DNA of 64,000 nt from CAVUCH01 sp963697705 (GCA_963697705.1 CAVOPA010000017.1:744001-808000), one strand, 5' to 3'; positions 51,849 through 61,452 are shown, numbered from the stretch's first letter. Notes: generated by a model from the letters alone, not told the origin. Numbers and translations: made by a program.

Positions 51849-53277
51849 TCATTCGCTCCGCAGCTGCACGCGGGCGACACGTACTCCGAGCAGGCGAGCG
51901 TCGGCTGCTCGTGGATCCACCTCGCATGGCCGGAACGTGAGTGCCGGCAGGATGTCGATGCGCACCACGTCGTCGACGGTGTCCACGTGGGCAGCGAGAT
52001 CGCGCCAGCCACCAGGTTCCACCGTGAATCTGGCACAAGGGACGCCATCCACACGCAGCTCGAGACCTGTCGGCAGCAGCGCCCGGCAGGTGAGACGGAC
52101 TGTCGTGCGCCCGCGAGCGGGGGCGCGCAGGAACACGATGCCGTAACCCGACGTCCAGCGGTACGGTTGCCGGTCCATGAACTCCGGTGCGTGCCACCCG
52201 AGCCCCAGCGCGCCGACGTCGCCATCACCCAGCGTCAGGTCACTGGAGAGACGCTCGCGCTCGAGGGTGTCGGCGTAGGCTGCCGGGTAGCTCGGGACGA
52301 CCGCGTTCAGGCGCGGAGCCCCGGTGCCCGGATCGAGCAAGCCCGCCAGCGAGTCGTCCGGGAGCACGCGCGAGCGCTGCACGACCCGGCGCAGTCGAAG
52401 CGTCTCCCGCGCCTGGCTGGCGTGCCACGTCCACGCCTGGGTTCTCAATCGCAACGCATCCCATCGGCCCTGGCGTGCCAGCGCCCACGCGCTCCCGGCT
52501 TCGAACGCAGCCACCCGCCCGGCGAGGCGGGCGATGGATCTGCCGGACAGCGTCTTCGCGAGCGTCCGCAGCCTGTTCCGGTGATCGAGGTACTCGTTGT
52601 AGAAGACCGGGCGGTCCGTGATCTTCATCGTGTGTCGCGCGACAGCAGCAGGCACGTAGGTCACCGTGTAGCCGGCGAGCCAGCACCGCCAGCAGAGATC
52701 CAGGTCCTCGTAGTAGAGGAAATACGCGGCGTCGAATCCCTCGAGCGCCTTGAACGTGTCGGCCCGCACGAGCAGCGCGCAGCCGCTGCCGGCGAGTATC
52801 GGCCCGGGCGTATCGTATTGGCCGCGGTCCCACTCCAGGTACCCGCGGTCCCAGCCGTAGCCGATTCGGTTCACCACCAGTCCGGCGCTGTTGATGATCG
52901 ACGGCTCCGATGCAAGCATCACCTTCGGTACCGCGATTCCCGCGTGCGGCTCCGCATCGAGCGCCTGGACCAGGGCGGCGAGGCAGTCAGGGTCAATCGT
53001 CGCGTCCGGGTTGAGGAACAGCAGGTACTCGCCTGTCGCGACGCGGGCCCCTCGGTTGTTCCCTTCTCCGAACCCCGGGTTATCCAGGAAATCGAGCAGG
53101 ACGACATCGCGATGATCGCGCCGGACGTGGTCGGCCGTGCCGTCGGTTGAATCGTGATCGATGACGATCACTTCGTGCAGCGGGTGGATCGAGTCGTGGA
53201 GCGAGGCCAAGCGTGCGAGTGATGTCGCGGCGGTTGTTGCGCGTGACGATGATGGCGCTGACGGAGGCTGAGCTCAC
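51849..53277 (-). CDS. GT2 glycosyltransferase with C-terminal beta-rich domain, +1 frameshift near 53207
   Basis: From GTG 53277 the gene reads SSASVSAIIVTRNNRRDITRTL; dropping one base of the CC at 53207-53208 continues ASLHDSIHPLHEVIVIDHDSTDGT. GT-A landmarks: FLDNPGFGEGNNRG, YLLFLNPDATIDP and the acceptor motif FLYYEDLDLCWRCWLAG, as in rhamnosyltransferases. The C-terminal 130 residues carry LGLGWHAPEFMDRQPYRWTSG and LRVDGVPCARFTVEPGGWRDL, a probable carbohydrate-binding-like beta-sandwich. The GTGA overlap with the GT4 gene confirms the start. About 475 residues. Confidence 0.85.
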
Positions 53278-54542
53278 GACGACCCCGCCACGAGCGACTG
53301 ATACAAGGCTTCGGCCCTGTCGACGACTCGATCCCACGTGTACTCACGGAGCACCTTCTGGCGCCCGGCCTCGCCCAGGCGGCGCGCTCGCTCGGGATCG
53401 TCCAGCACCCGCCGGATGGCAGCCGCGAGCTCCTGCGCACTGCGCGGCTTGACGAGGTATCCGTCAACGCCCTCCTCGATGAGGGCAGCCTGCGGCCCGG
53501 TGCGCCCGCCGATGACTGGCTTCCCGCAGCTCCACGCTTCGAGGTAGACGAGACCGAACGACTCCACGTGTGACGGGTGGGCCATTACGTCGCAGGCCTC
53601 GTACCAACCCCACTTTTCGGCTTCCGTGACATCGTCACGCACAACCACCCTGGCGCGCCATGCCGCGGGAATGCGAGCGATGAACGGACGCAGGTGACAG
53701 GTCGAAAACTCCGTCGCTCCGCCCGCGAGCACAAGGTGAGCGGACGAGCCCTGCTGCCACAAGCGAACCATCGCTTCGATGGTCTCTTGAACGCCTTTGC
53801 CCTGCTCCTTGCGACCGCAGAACAGGACCAGCGACGCGTCTTCCGGGATGCCGTGGGTCTTGCGGAGGCCTGCGGCCGCGCCGAGCCGCGCGTCGACGGC
53901 GACGCCGCCGCCGACGACGGCGACCCGAGATCCGTCCACGCTCAGTGCCTGAAGCATGCGCTTCTCATAGACGGTCAGCGCCATCACAGCGTCGGCCCGT
54001 CGGAGCAGCCGCACGAGCGACGGGTTGTCGCTCAGCCATCGATCGCCCGGGTGCAGGCACGGCATGATGGCCAACGGCACCCGAGCCAGGGAAGCGGCGC
54101 GTGCGGCGTCCCAGAGCGGCAGAAACGGCGCGGCGGTCGCGGCGATCAGATCGGGCCGCAGCCGCACGGCTGCGCGCACCAGTCCCCGCATGTGCGGTCC
54201 GACCCACCACGCCTTGACCTTGCCGTAGCCCGGCCACTGGCGTGTGGACCAAAGGTGCGACGTGGCGTCCATCACGCGCCGGACGGCCGGTGGAAATTCG
54301 ACGAACCCGAATCGGTGTACCGGCAACCCGTTGACCGTGTCGCGCCCGGCGGGCAGTGTCTGGCCGGCGGCTTTGATGAAATCGCCGCTCCGCCTCGCAG
54401 TGGACGTGAACGTCCACATGTCCCATCCTCGGGCCGCGAGTCCCTCCGCGAGCCGCTGGAACAGCAACTCGCTGCCTCCGACCGCCGGGTGGTAGTCGTG
54501 CACGATGTGAAGGACGCGCCGTGGGCGTGCGGGCCCGATCAC
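53274..54542 (-). CDS. GT4-family glycosyltransferase
   Basis: A 422-residue GT-B enzyme. N-terminal RVLHIVHDYHPAVGGSELLFQRLAEGLAARGW is classic GT4; C-terminal domain has LVLFCGRKEQGKGVQETIEAMVRLW and the E-x7-E motif HVESFGLVYLEAWSCGKPVIGG. GTG start at 54542 overlaps the stop of the upstream fusion gene (GTGA), and its own stop overlaps the next start, so the genes at 51.8-56.9 kb form one coupled operon. Confidence 0.9.
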   Translation of the reverse strand: MIGPARPRRVLHIVHDYHPAVGGSELLFQRLAEGLAARGWDMWTFTSTARRSGDFIKAAGQTLPAGRDTVNGLPVHRFGFVEFPPAVRRVMDATSHLWSTRQWPGYGKVKAWWVGPHMRGLVRAAVRLRPDLIAATAAPFLPLWDAARAASLARVPLAIMPCLHPGDRWLSDNPSLVRLLRRADAVMALTVYEKRMLQALSVDGSRVAVVGGGVAVDARLGAAAGLRKTHGIPEDASLVLFCGRKEQGKGVQETIEAMVRLWQQGSSAHLVLAGGATEFSTCHLRPFIARIPAAWRARVVVRDDVTEAEKWGWYEACDVMAHPSHVESFGLVYLEAWSCGKPVIGGRTGPQAALIEEGVDGYLVKPRSAQELAAAIRRVLDDPERARRLGEAGRQKVLREYTWDRVVDRAEALYQSLVAGSS

Positions 54543-56920
54543 CTGGGCGTGGGCTCCGTCGACGCCGCCGGGTGCGCCACGCTGGTGTCAGCACGCCTTG
54601 CGCGTTCGCGTGTGTCGGGGTCGGCGCCGAAGGCCCCGCGCAGGTAGTCGCGTATGCCAAGCCCCAGGGCGCGGATGGCCGGCCCGCGCGGCACGGGTGA
54701 CGTGCAGACGACGTGCGCCACGTTGAACCCCGCGATCAGCCAGGGTCGGAGCCAGCTGCCGCCAGGCGCACGACGGCCGGCCAGAAGATGGTTTCTCGTG
54801 GCGAAGTAGATCAGCCGAGGCGAACGCACGCCGATTGAAGCGGCGCCGGCGTGAAGCACGGTGGCGTGTTCCACGCACGCCGTCCGGAACCCGTCCGCGC
54901 GTGCACGCAGGCAGAAATCGAGGTCCTCGAAGCCGAAGAAGTACGACTCCTCGAAGAGGCCGATGCGATCGAACACCTCGCGCGTGATGAGCATCGCGCA
55001 GCCGCTGACGGCGTCGACGTCGCAGACGCGCGGCGCCGAGAGCACACTCAACGCCCGGCCGAAGCCCAGGTGCCGCATCCGCCCCGTTCGGGTGCTGAAG
55101 CGCATGCCCTGCGACAGGACGTGATTCGGGTCGGAGCGCGACACCACGGAGGGACCGACGATGCCGAGCTCGGGATCGGCGTCCAGAGCGGCGTGCATTT
55201 TGGCGAGGCTGTCGGGCGGCAGCACGGCATCGCTGTTCATCAGGAACACACGCGCCGCCCCGCGCGCGAGCGCCGCCCGGATCCCGAGGTTGCAACCGGC
55301 CGAGAACCCCAGGTTCGTCCCACTCACGATCAGTTCGGCATCGCCGAGGTGCGACCGCAGGTATTCCAGCCGGCCATCCTCGGAGCCGTTCTCCACCACG
55401 TAGCTGCCGTGCAAAGGCGCCTGCGAGGCCCGCAGCGACGCCATGGCGAGCAGCGTATCGTCCGGCGTGCGGTGGTTCAGGACGATCGCGAGCGTCGCTG
55501 GGAATTCTGTCGGCGCGTGGTCATGTGCGCGGGCGGGAAACGCATGGACGCCGCCGCTGCGCCGCACGACCTCTGCGTACACGGCCGCAAATTCACCTGC
55601 ATCTTCCTCGATCGACTTGACCGCAGGCACGGCTGCGGCGAGCTGTTTCAGCAGTGCCGGGCCGTCCAGCAGTCGTCGCAGCGCGTCGGCCAGTTCCGCC
55701 GGCGACGACGGATCGTACAGAAGGCCATTCACCCCGTCAGCGACGAGGTCCTGCGTGCCGCCGTCTCGTGCGCCGATAACTGGCAGGCCGCACATGAACG
55801 CCTCGTGGATGACGAGCGGTGAGTTCTCGGGCCACAACGAGGGGACGACGAGAACATCCATTTGCGCGTACACGTCCGGGGTGGATTCACGCTCGAAGCG
55901 TCCCATGAAGCGCACAGGGAGCCCGCGTGCCTGCTCGCGCAGCGTAGCCACGTAATCGGGAAACGTTCCAGTGTCGCCGAACACCAGGACTTCGAAGCGA
56001 TCTCGCGGCAGCGCTCGCACCGCCTCGAGAAGCACGTGCACGCCTTTGTGCCACGCCAGCGTGCCGACGAATCCGATGCGCAGGACTCGAGACACCGCGC
56101 GCCGCGCCGGAATCAGCGGCACGAATCCGTAGTCGGACACGCGCAGCTTCGTGCGCGGGACGCCGAGGCGCTCGAACTCAGCTCCCAGGTGAGGCGACGG
56201 TGCGACGAACAGATCGACATCGTCGAACACCTGCTGCGCGGCCTGGAGGCGGAGCGACATATCGGCGGCTGTGACGCTCGGCCCGCGGAGCGGCAGGCGA
56301 CGCATGGCGCCCTGCGCGAGGCTCGCGACCGCCGGCACGCGGCTGCGGAGCTGCGATGCGAATTTCCCCACGCCGGACGTCGTTGCCGGCCGCAGGGCGA
56401 TGCGGCCGAACGTCAACATGCTGTTGAAGGGGTGTTGCGCAAAACAGCGGCTGCATCGTTCCGGATCGATCACGGCGCACACGTGATCCTCGGCGCGGTG
56501 CAGGCGCTGTCCGCCTGACGGGCACACGAGCACGTACTCGTGCAGGGTGGCGACCGTGGGGATTCCGAGCTGGCGCGCAATGGCCGGCAGCTCGTAACTG
56601 AGGTTCAGGAAGTTGTGGACGTGAAGCAGGTCGGGCCCGAGGGCCCGGAGCAGGTGCGTGAGCTGCCGTCCGAGCAGCGGTGACCGGTAGGTCTCCTCGA
56701 ATGAGGTGAATGCCCAATTATTGATAAGCTCTGCAACCGGCACGCCCTCGTACATCCGCCAGTGGACGCTCGCGTGCGGACGCGCCAGATCGTACTCCGC
56801 ACAGAGCACGTGGACGTCGATGCCATGCCGTTGCTGCGCCTGCGCCAGGTTGAATGCGTAGATCTCGGACCCTGCCTGGTGCCGTGGCAGGAAATCGTGG
56901 ATGGCGTGAAGAATCCGCAT
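54539..56920 (-). CDS. Two-domain glycosyltransferase, GT4 fused to GT2
   Basis: A 793-residue protein. GT4 module (about 1-440): MRILHAIHDFLPRHQAGSEIYAFNLAQAQ, a cysteine-bearing insert CSRCFAQHPF, FVGTLAWHKGVHVLLEAVRAL, and the nucleotide site SLWPENSPLVIHEAFMCGLPVIG. GT2 module (about 475-793): ATLAIVLNHRTPDDTLLAMASL, GTNLGFSAGCNLGIRAAL, VFLMNSDAVLPPD and FFGFEDLDFCLRARADG. The C-terminal end is hydrophobic. The two active sites could add successive sugars. Start: ATG at 56918-56920, 57 codons inside a longer open frame without similarity. Confidence 0.9.
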   Translation of the reverse strand: MRILHAIHDFLPRHQAGSEIYAFNLAQAQQRHGIDVHVLCAEYDLARPHASVHWRMYEGVPVAELINNWAFTSFEETYRSPLLGRQLTHLLRALGPDLLHVHNFLNLSYELPAIARQLGIPTVATLHEYVLVCPSGGQRLHRAEDHVCAVIDPERCSRCFAQHPFNSMLTFGRIALRPATTSGVGKFASQLRSRVPAVASLAQGAMRRLPLRGPSVTAADMSLRLQAAQQVFDDVDLFVAPSPHLGAEFERLGVPRTKLRVSDYGFVPLIPARRAVSRVLRIGFVGTLAWHKGVHVLLEAVRALPRDRFEVLVFGDTGTFPDYVATLREQARGLPVRFMGRFERESTPDVYAQMDVLVVPSLWPENSPLVIHEAFMCGLPVIGARDGGTQDLVADGVNGLLYDPSSPAELADALRRLLDGPALLKQLAAAVPAVKSIEEDAGEFAAVYAEVVRRSGGVHAFPARAHDHAPTEFPATLAIVLNHRTPDDTLLAMASLRASQAPLHGSYVVENGSEDGRLEYLRSHLGDAELIVSGTNLGFSAGCNLGIRAALARGAARVFLMNSDAVLPPDSLAKMHAALDADPELGIVGPSVVSRSDPNHVLSQGMRFSTRTGRMRHLGFGRALSVLSAPRVCDVDAVSGCAMLITREVFDRIGLFEESYFFGFEDLDFCLRARADGFRTACVEHATVLHAGAASIGVRSPRLIYFATRNHLLAGRRAPGGSWLRPWLIAGFNVAHVVCTSPVPRGPAIRALGLGIRDYLRGAFGADPDTRERARRADTSVAHPAASTEPTPR

Positions 56921-56960
56921 CAGCAGCCGGCCGTGACCGCATGGCCCGATTGGACCGCTA

Positions 56961-58289
56961 GTGTACCCTAGGGGTCGCATGCACGGCAGCGACGGCGGTA
57001 CGTGGCACCCGGCACTGGCGTGGCGGGCCAGCCGGGCGTCCGCCGAGGCCAGCGGGGCACGCGATCGTGCGCTGCGAATCCTGCACGTCACGCCCTATTA
57101 CCACGATGCGTGGGCGTACGGGGGCATCCCGCGCGTGGTCAGCGCGCTGGCACGCGCGCAGGCGCGGCTGGGTCACGCGGTGACCGTCTGCACCACTGAC
57201 GCCGGCACCGAGCGCCGCCTCGAACACCCGGACGGTCAGCGGCCGCGCCTGCGTCCCTGGTCCGCGCTCGGAGCCGATGGCCTGCGCATCCACGTGTTCC
57301 CCAACGTGTCGAACCGTCTCGCGTACAACCAGCTGTTCATGCCGATGGGCCTGTCTGCCTTCCTGCGACGACACGCGGGGTCGTTCGATGTGGCGCACCT
57401 GCACGCGTGTCGCAACATTCCGGGCGTCGTTGCCGCGCACGCGATGCGGCGCGCGCGCGTGCCCTATGTGCTCGCGCCGAACGGCACGGCGCCGCGAATC
57501 GAGCGGCGGCTTGGGGCCAAGCGCCTGTTCGATCTGGTGGCAGGCCGGCGCGTACTGGAGTCAGCGCGCCGCGTGCTGGCGGTGACCGAGATCGAGCGCC
57601 GGCAACTCGAAACGCTCGGCGTCCCGGCACGGCGGCTTCGCGTGATTGGCAATCCCATCGACCTCGACGAATTCCAAGTTGCTCGTGCGGGAGACGCCTT
57701 TCGCGAACGGGCCGGCGTTGGCACTGCACCTCTGATCCTCTTTCTCGGGAAGCTCACGCCGCGCAAGCGCGTGGACGTGGTCGTGCGTGCCTTCGCTGCC
57801 CTCGACGCCGCCGGCGCCCGACTCGTACTGGCGGGCAACGACATGGGAGCCGGCGCGAGCATCCTCCGGCTCGTCGACGAGTGCAAGCTGCGCGAGCGCG
57901 TGCGCTTCACCGGCCTGCTCGCGGGCCGGGACCGGCTCGACGCCCTCGCCGCTGCCGATGTCGTCGTGTACCCGTCGGCTGACGAGATCTTCGGCCTCGT
58001 GCCGCTCGAGGCGCTCCTCTGCGGCCGCCCTGTCATCGTCGGCGACGACTCGGGCTGCGCCGAAGTCCTGCGAGACGTGGAAGGCACCCGCGCGGTGCCG
58101 CTCGGCGACCCGTATGCGCTCAGGCAGGCCATCAGCGAGGGGCTCGCGAGCCAGGCGTGGCGATCGGCTGCGGTGGCGGGCGGCGCACGCATCGCGTCGC
58201 GGTACGGCAGCAGGCGGATTGCGGAGCTCGTGGATGCGATGTACCGCGAGATCCTCGGGCCCGCTATCGCCAGGAGGACAGATGCCTGA
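56961..58289 (+). CDS. GT4-family glycosyltransferase
   Basis: A 442-residue GT-B enzyme from GTG at 56961 (ATG at 56979 gives 436). N-terminal RILHVTPYYHDAWAYGGIPRVVSALARAQARLGH carries the G-G-x-P loop; C-terminal domain has LILFLGKLTPRKRVDVVVRAF and VYPSADEIFGLVPLEALLCGRPVIVGDDSG (E-x7-E). Divergent from the GT4-GT2 gene with a 40-base gap and overlapping the next gene by eight bases. Confidence 0.9.
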   Translation: MYPRGRMHGSDGGTWHPALAWRASRASAEASGARDRALRILHVTPYYHDAWAYGGIPRVVSALARAQARLGHAVTVCTTDAGTERRLEHPDGQRPRLRPWSALGADGLRIHVFPNVSNRLAYNQLFMPMGLSAFLRRHAGSFDVAHLHACRNIPGVVAAHAMRRARVPYVLAPNGTAPRIERRLGAKRLFDLVAGRRVLESARRVLAVTEIERRQLETLGVPARRLRVIGNPIDLDEFQVARAGDAFRERAGVGTAPLILFLGKLTPRKRVDVVVRAFAALDAAGARLVLAGNDMGAGASILRLVDECKLRERVRFTGLLAGRDRLDALAAADVVVYPSADEIFGLVPLEALLCGRPVIVGDDSGCAEVLRDVEGTRAVPLGDPYALRQAISEGLASQAWRSAAVAGGARIASRYGSRRIAELVDAMYREILGPAIARRTDA

Positions 58290-59337
58290 ACGCGTCAGCC
58301 TCGTGATGCCCGTCCGAAACGGCGCGCCGTGGCTGTCGCGCGCGCTCTCGGCGCTGCTCGAGCAGTTTCCCGGCGCCGAAGTCATCGTGGTCGATGATGG
58401 CAGCGCCGACGAATCGCTGGCGATCGTCGATCTGTTCGCGGCGTCGCACGATGTCCGGGTGCTCCACGGTGCGCGGCGTGGCGCGGCGGCGGCGCTCAAC
58501 CTCGGTCTCGCCGCGGCGTCGTGTGACCTCGTCGTGCAGGTGGACCAGGACGTCGAGATTCTGCCGGGGTGGGCCGACGCGGTGCTGGCCGGGTTCGACG
58601 CGCCCGACGTCGCCGCCGTGCAGGCGTGCTACGTGCCCGACCCGTGCGCACCGGCGATCGCGCGGGTGATGGCGCTCGACCTCGCGCTTCGCTACGCGCG
58701 CCTGGCAGGAGCGACGAACCACGTGTGTACCGGCAATACCGCCTACCGCCGCGCGGCGCTCGCGGCGGTAGGCCCTTTCGACGAGCGCCTGGGATACGGG
58801 TACGACAACGATCTCAGCTACCGCCTGGTGGCCGCGGGCTGGTCCCTCAGGATTGCGCCGCAGGGACGGAGCCTGCACCACTGGCGTCACGGCATCCGGG
58901 ACTACCTCGGGCAGCAGTACGGCTTCGGCTACGGCCGGCTCGATCTCGTGGCCAAGCACCCTCGCCGGATCGCGGGAGACACTGTGTCGCCGGCGCCGAT
59001 GATGGCGCACCCGCTGGTCTTCGCCGCGGCGTGCATTGCGCTCGTAGCCGCTGCAGTGGCCTACGCGGCGGGCGCTCCCTCATCACAGCTCGCCCTTACC
59101 GGGGTATCACTCGTGGGGCTGCTCGCGGCGGAGCGGTTGCATGCCGGGATTGGGGCTGCGCGCCGGCAGCACGACTGGGCGGGGCTGCTGTTTCCGATCG
59201 TCCACCTCGCGCGGGATGGTGCGTGGGTTGCGGCGATTGTCGTGTGGCTGACGCGGCAGGCGTTCCGCGGGCGGCACCTGCCGGGGCACAGCATGCGGCC
59301 GCGGCCGGTCATCCAGGGAGATCAGCGGTCGAACTGA
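58282..59337 (+). CDS. GT2 glycosyltransferase with C-terminal membrane helices
   Basis: A 351-residue protein. GT-A part: VSLVMPVRNGAPWLSRALSALLEQ, EVIVVDDGSADES, VVQVDQDVEILPGW and GFGYGRLDLVAKHPRR; the acceptor motif is RLGYGYDNDLSYRLVAAGW. Two or three hydrophobic helices (about 250-320) anchor it in the inner membrane. ATG at 58282 follows AGGAGG. Its 3' end overlaps the opposing TMTC-like gene by 16 bases. Confidence 0.88.
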   Translation: MPERVSLVMPVRNGAPWLSRALSALLEQFPGAEVIVVDDGSADESLAIVDLFAASHDVRVLHGARRGAAAALNLGLAAASCDLVVQVDQDVEILPGWADAVLAGFDAPDVAAVQACYVPDPCAPAIARVMALDLALRYARLAGATNHVCTGNTAYRRAALAAVGPFDERLGYGYDNDLSYRLVAAGWSLRIAPQGRSLHHWRHGIRDYLGQQYGFGYGRLDLVAKHPRRIAGDTVSPAPMMAHPLVFAAACIALVAAAVAYAAGAPSSQLALTGVSLVGLLAAERLHAGIGAARRQHDWAGLLFPIVHLARDGAWVAAIVVWLTRQAFRGRHLPGHSMRPRPVIQGDQRSN

Positions 59338-61073
59338 CCGGCGGCCGGTGTGCTCGGCGCCGGGCGCCGCTCCGGTCCTGCCGTAACATCCGGAGCATCG
59401 CCGTGCGTCGTCCGGTCCGCGCCCGTTTGGCCAGCCGGTTGTCCCGGCAGAATTCGGGCCGCCTGCGCGATCGACGCACGCAACTCCGTGTTCTGCGGCT
59501 CGAGAGCGATGGCCCTTTCAAAGAACTGTTGCGCGTCGGCGGTGCGGCCCTCGAGGAGCGCCACGGTGCCGAGTCCGAGCAGCGGGCGGCTCGACCGGGG
59601 CGCAACCTGGCGGGCTTGCTCGAACGTTGCCGCGGCATCGGCGAGGCGTCCGAGGGTCGTGAGGCACATGCCGGCCCTGAGGTAAGGCTGCGGCCCCGCC
59701 GGCTGCGCGGCGATTGCTGCGCGGTACGCGGCGACGGCCGCGTCGCAGCGACCGCCGCGTTCGAGCGCCTCGCCGAGCATCTGGTGCGGCCAGGCCAGGC
59801 CGGACGCGTGATCGGCCGCTTCCGTCCAGAGCCACACGGGGTTGCTCCACACCTGGTAGCGCGCGATCGTGCGCTCGCCGAGCACCACGAGGAGCAGCGC
59901 GACCGATGCCGTCAGCACAATTCGCGACACCCGGCGCGGCGGACCGAGCCGCGCCCACCACGCGCCGATGCCGCCGCCCACGGCGAGAAACGCGCCGATG
60001 CTCGGCAGATACACGCGATGTTCTGCCATCGGCTCCCCGACGTTCAACAGGACGAGCACCGCCGGAGGCAGCAGCATCACGAGGAACCAGGCCACGCCGA
60101 GCGCCGCGAGGCGATCGCGTACGCCGGCACGCCACGTCAGGAGCGCGAGCGCGAGCAGCCAGACCAGTGCGAAGAGCGCACGTGGATCCGCGAGGCCCGA
60201 CATGGCGGGCACGGCGTGGTACACCAGCTGCGGTGACGCGAGGCACAGCAGCGACACGTAGCGGCGCACCGCGTCGGCCTCGACCAGCAGGTGCGACCAG
60301 TACAACGCCGGCCTGAGCGCGTGCTCCAATTGCCAGAGCACGAACACGCGGAGCGCAGCAACCGCAGTCGTCGCGGCGAGCACCGGCACGTGAAAGCGCC
60401 AGATGCGTCCGCGCAATCCTGGATGTGCGGCGCTCAGCAGCAGGTCGTAACCGAGAAGCACGAGCGGCAGCACGACTGCGAGTTCCTTGGCCGCGATGGC
60501 CAGCATCCATCCGCCGAGCATGGCGACGTACCACCGCGCGCGCCCGGAGGTGATGGCGTGCCGGAACAGGAGAATCGTCGTGAGCGAGGCGGCCGCGCAC
60601 AGCAAATCCGCGCGCGCACTGATGTAGCCGACGGCCTGCGTGAGCGCGGGGTGCACCGCGAACAGGGCGCTCGTCACGACTGCGGTCGCGAGCGAACGAT
60701 CGGGACGATCGGTTGTCGATGACATGGCGTCGAGCGCGGCGCGGCGCGCAACCGCGAACACGAGCGCGATGTTGAGCAGGTGCAGCAGCAGGCTCGTGAC
60801 GTGAAAGCCGAAGGGCCCCGGCCCCCACAGCGCGCGGTCCATCGCAAACGAGAGACTCGCCAGCGGGCGCATGCTGTCGTGAAGGACGACGGCGCGGAGG
60901 TTCGGGTGCGGCTGCAGCGTGGGGTTGTCGACCACGGTGCGGAAATCGTCGTAGACGAATGGATTTCCGATCGCGGTGACGTGCACGATGGCGCCGCAGA
61001 CGACAGTGGCCGCACAAAGCCAGCGCGCCCGCGCGGCAAAGGCTCTGCGGAGCATCGTTCCGAGTCGTCTCAT
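59322..61073 (-). CDS. TMTC-like membrane protein with C-terminal TPR repeats
   Basis: A 583-residue protein: about eleven transmembrane helices (20-430), starting with the hallmark GNPFVYDDFRTVVDNPTLQ in the first periplasmic loop and YISARADLLCAAASL, as in eukaryotic TMTC and bacterial O-mannosyltransferase-like proteins; then three TPR units (about 440-545, DAAVAAYRAAIAAQPAGPQPY and DAQQFFERAIALEPQN) and a Pro/Thr-rich tail. It may glycosylate exported proteins. Start at 61073 (MRRLGTMLRR) or M7. Confidence 0.82.
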   Translation of the reverse strand: MRRLGTMLRRAFAARARWLCAATVVCGAIVHVTAIGNPFVYDDFRTVVDNPTLQPHPNLRAVVLHDSMRPLASLSFAMDRALWGPGPFGFHVTSLLLHLLNIALVFAVARRAALDAMSSTTDRPDRSLATAVVTSALFAVHPALTQAVGYISARADLLCAAASLTTILLFRHAITSGRARWYVAMLGGWMLAIAAKELAVVLPLVLLGYDLLLSAAHPGLRGRIWRFHVPVLAATTAVAALRVFVLWQLEHALRPALYWSHLLVEADAVRRYVSLLCLASPQLVYHAVPAMSGLADPRALFALVWLLALALLTWRAGVRDRLAALGVAWFLVMLLPPAVLVLLNVGEPMAEHRVYLPSIGAFLAVGGGIGAWWARLGPPRRVSRIVLTASVALLLVVLGERTIARYQVWSNPVWLWTEAADHASGLAWPHQMLGEALERGGRCDAAVAAYRAAIAAQPAGPQPYLRAGMCLTTLGRLADAAATFEQARQVAPRSSRPLLGLGTVALLEGRTADAQQFFERAIALEPQNTELRASIAQAARILPGQPAGQTGADRTTHGDAPDVTAGPERRPAPSTPAAGQFDR

Positions 61074-61206
61074 GAATTGGTTCCGCCCAGTGTAGCAGCC
61101 GATTGCGGCCCCCCGTTTGCAGAAATCCTCGAACTGAGTAAAATGAGTGGTTCGTCCTGAGTCCGGGTCGGATACGGGCCGGTGAGGACGTGCGGGTTCG
61201 CCGGGG

Positions 61207-61236
61207 TTGGCAGTCTGGCACAGGACGTGCTAGACT
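61207..61236 (+). promoter_or_regulatory. Promoter of the tRNA-tuf operon
   Basis: TTGGCA (61207-61212) and TAGACT (61231-61236), 18-base spacer, 14 bases before the first tRNA. GC-poor relative to its surroundings. It probably drives the four tRNAs and tuf. Confidence 0.55.
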
Positions 61237-61250
61237 TCACTCTTTGTCCG

Positions 61251-61327
61251 GCTGGCGTAGCTCAGCCCGGTAGAGCAGCTGATTTGTAATCAGCCGGTCG
61301 GGGGTTCAAATCCCTCCGCCAGCTCCA
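61251..61327 (+). tRNA. tRNA-Thr (anticodon TGT)
   Basis: Acceptor GCTGGCG pairs with CGCCAGC; anticodon arm CTGATT-TGT-AATCAG region; T arm GGGGTTCAAATCCCT. CCA is encoded at 61325-61327. Confidence 0.97.
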
Positions 61328-61452
61328 GCCTGAGCGGTTCGGGATTCTGCAGGTAAGCGCCGAGAAACAGCCGTCTTCCACGCAAAAAAACCGAGCGTCC
61401 GGATATTCGTGGACGGAGGCACGTGTCTGCGCGACGGCACTCGACGACAGCT

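Noticed and set aside
61328..61452. Additional tRNA between tRNA-Thr and tRNA-Tyr
   Set aside because: No acceptor or T-arm pairing seen; the gap is plain spacer.
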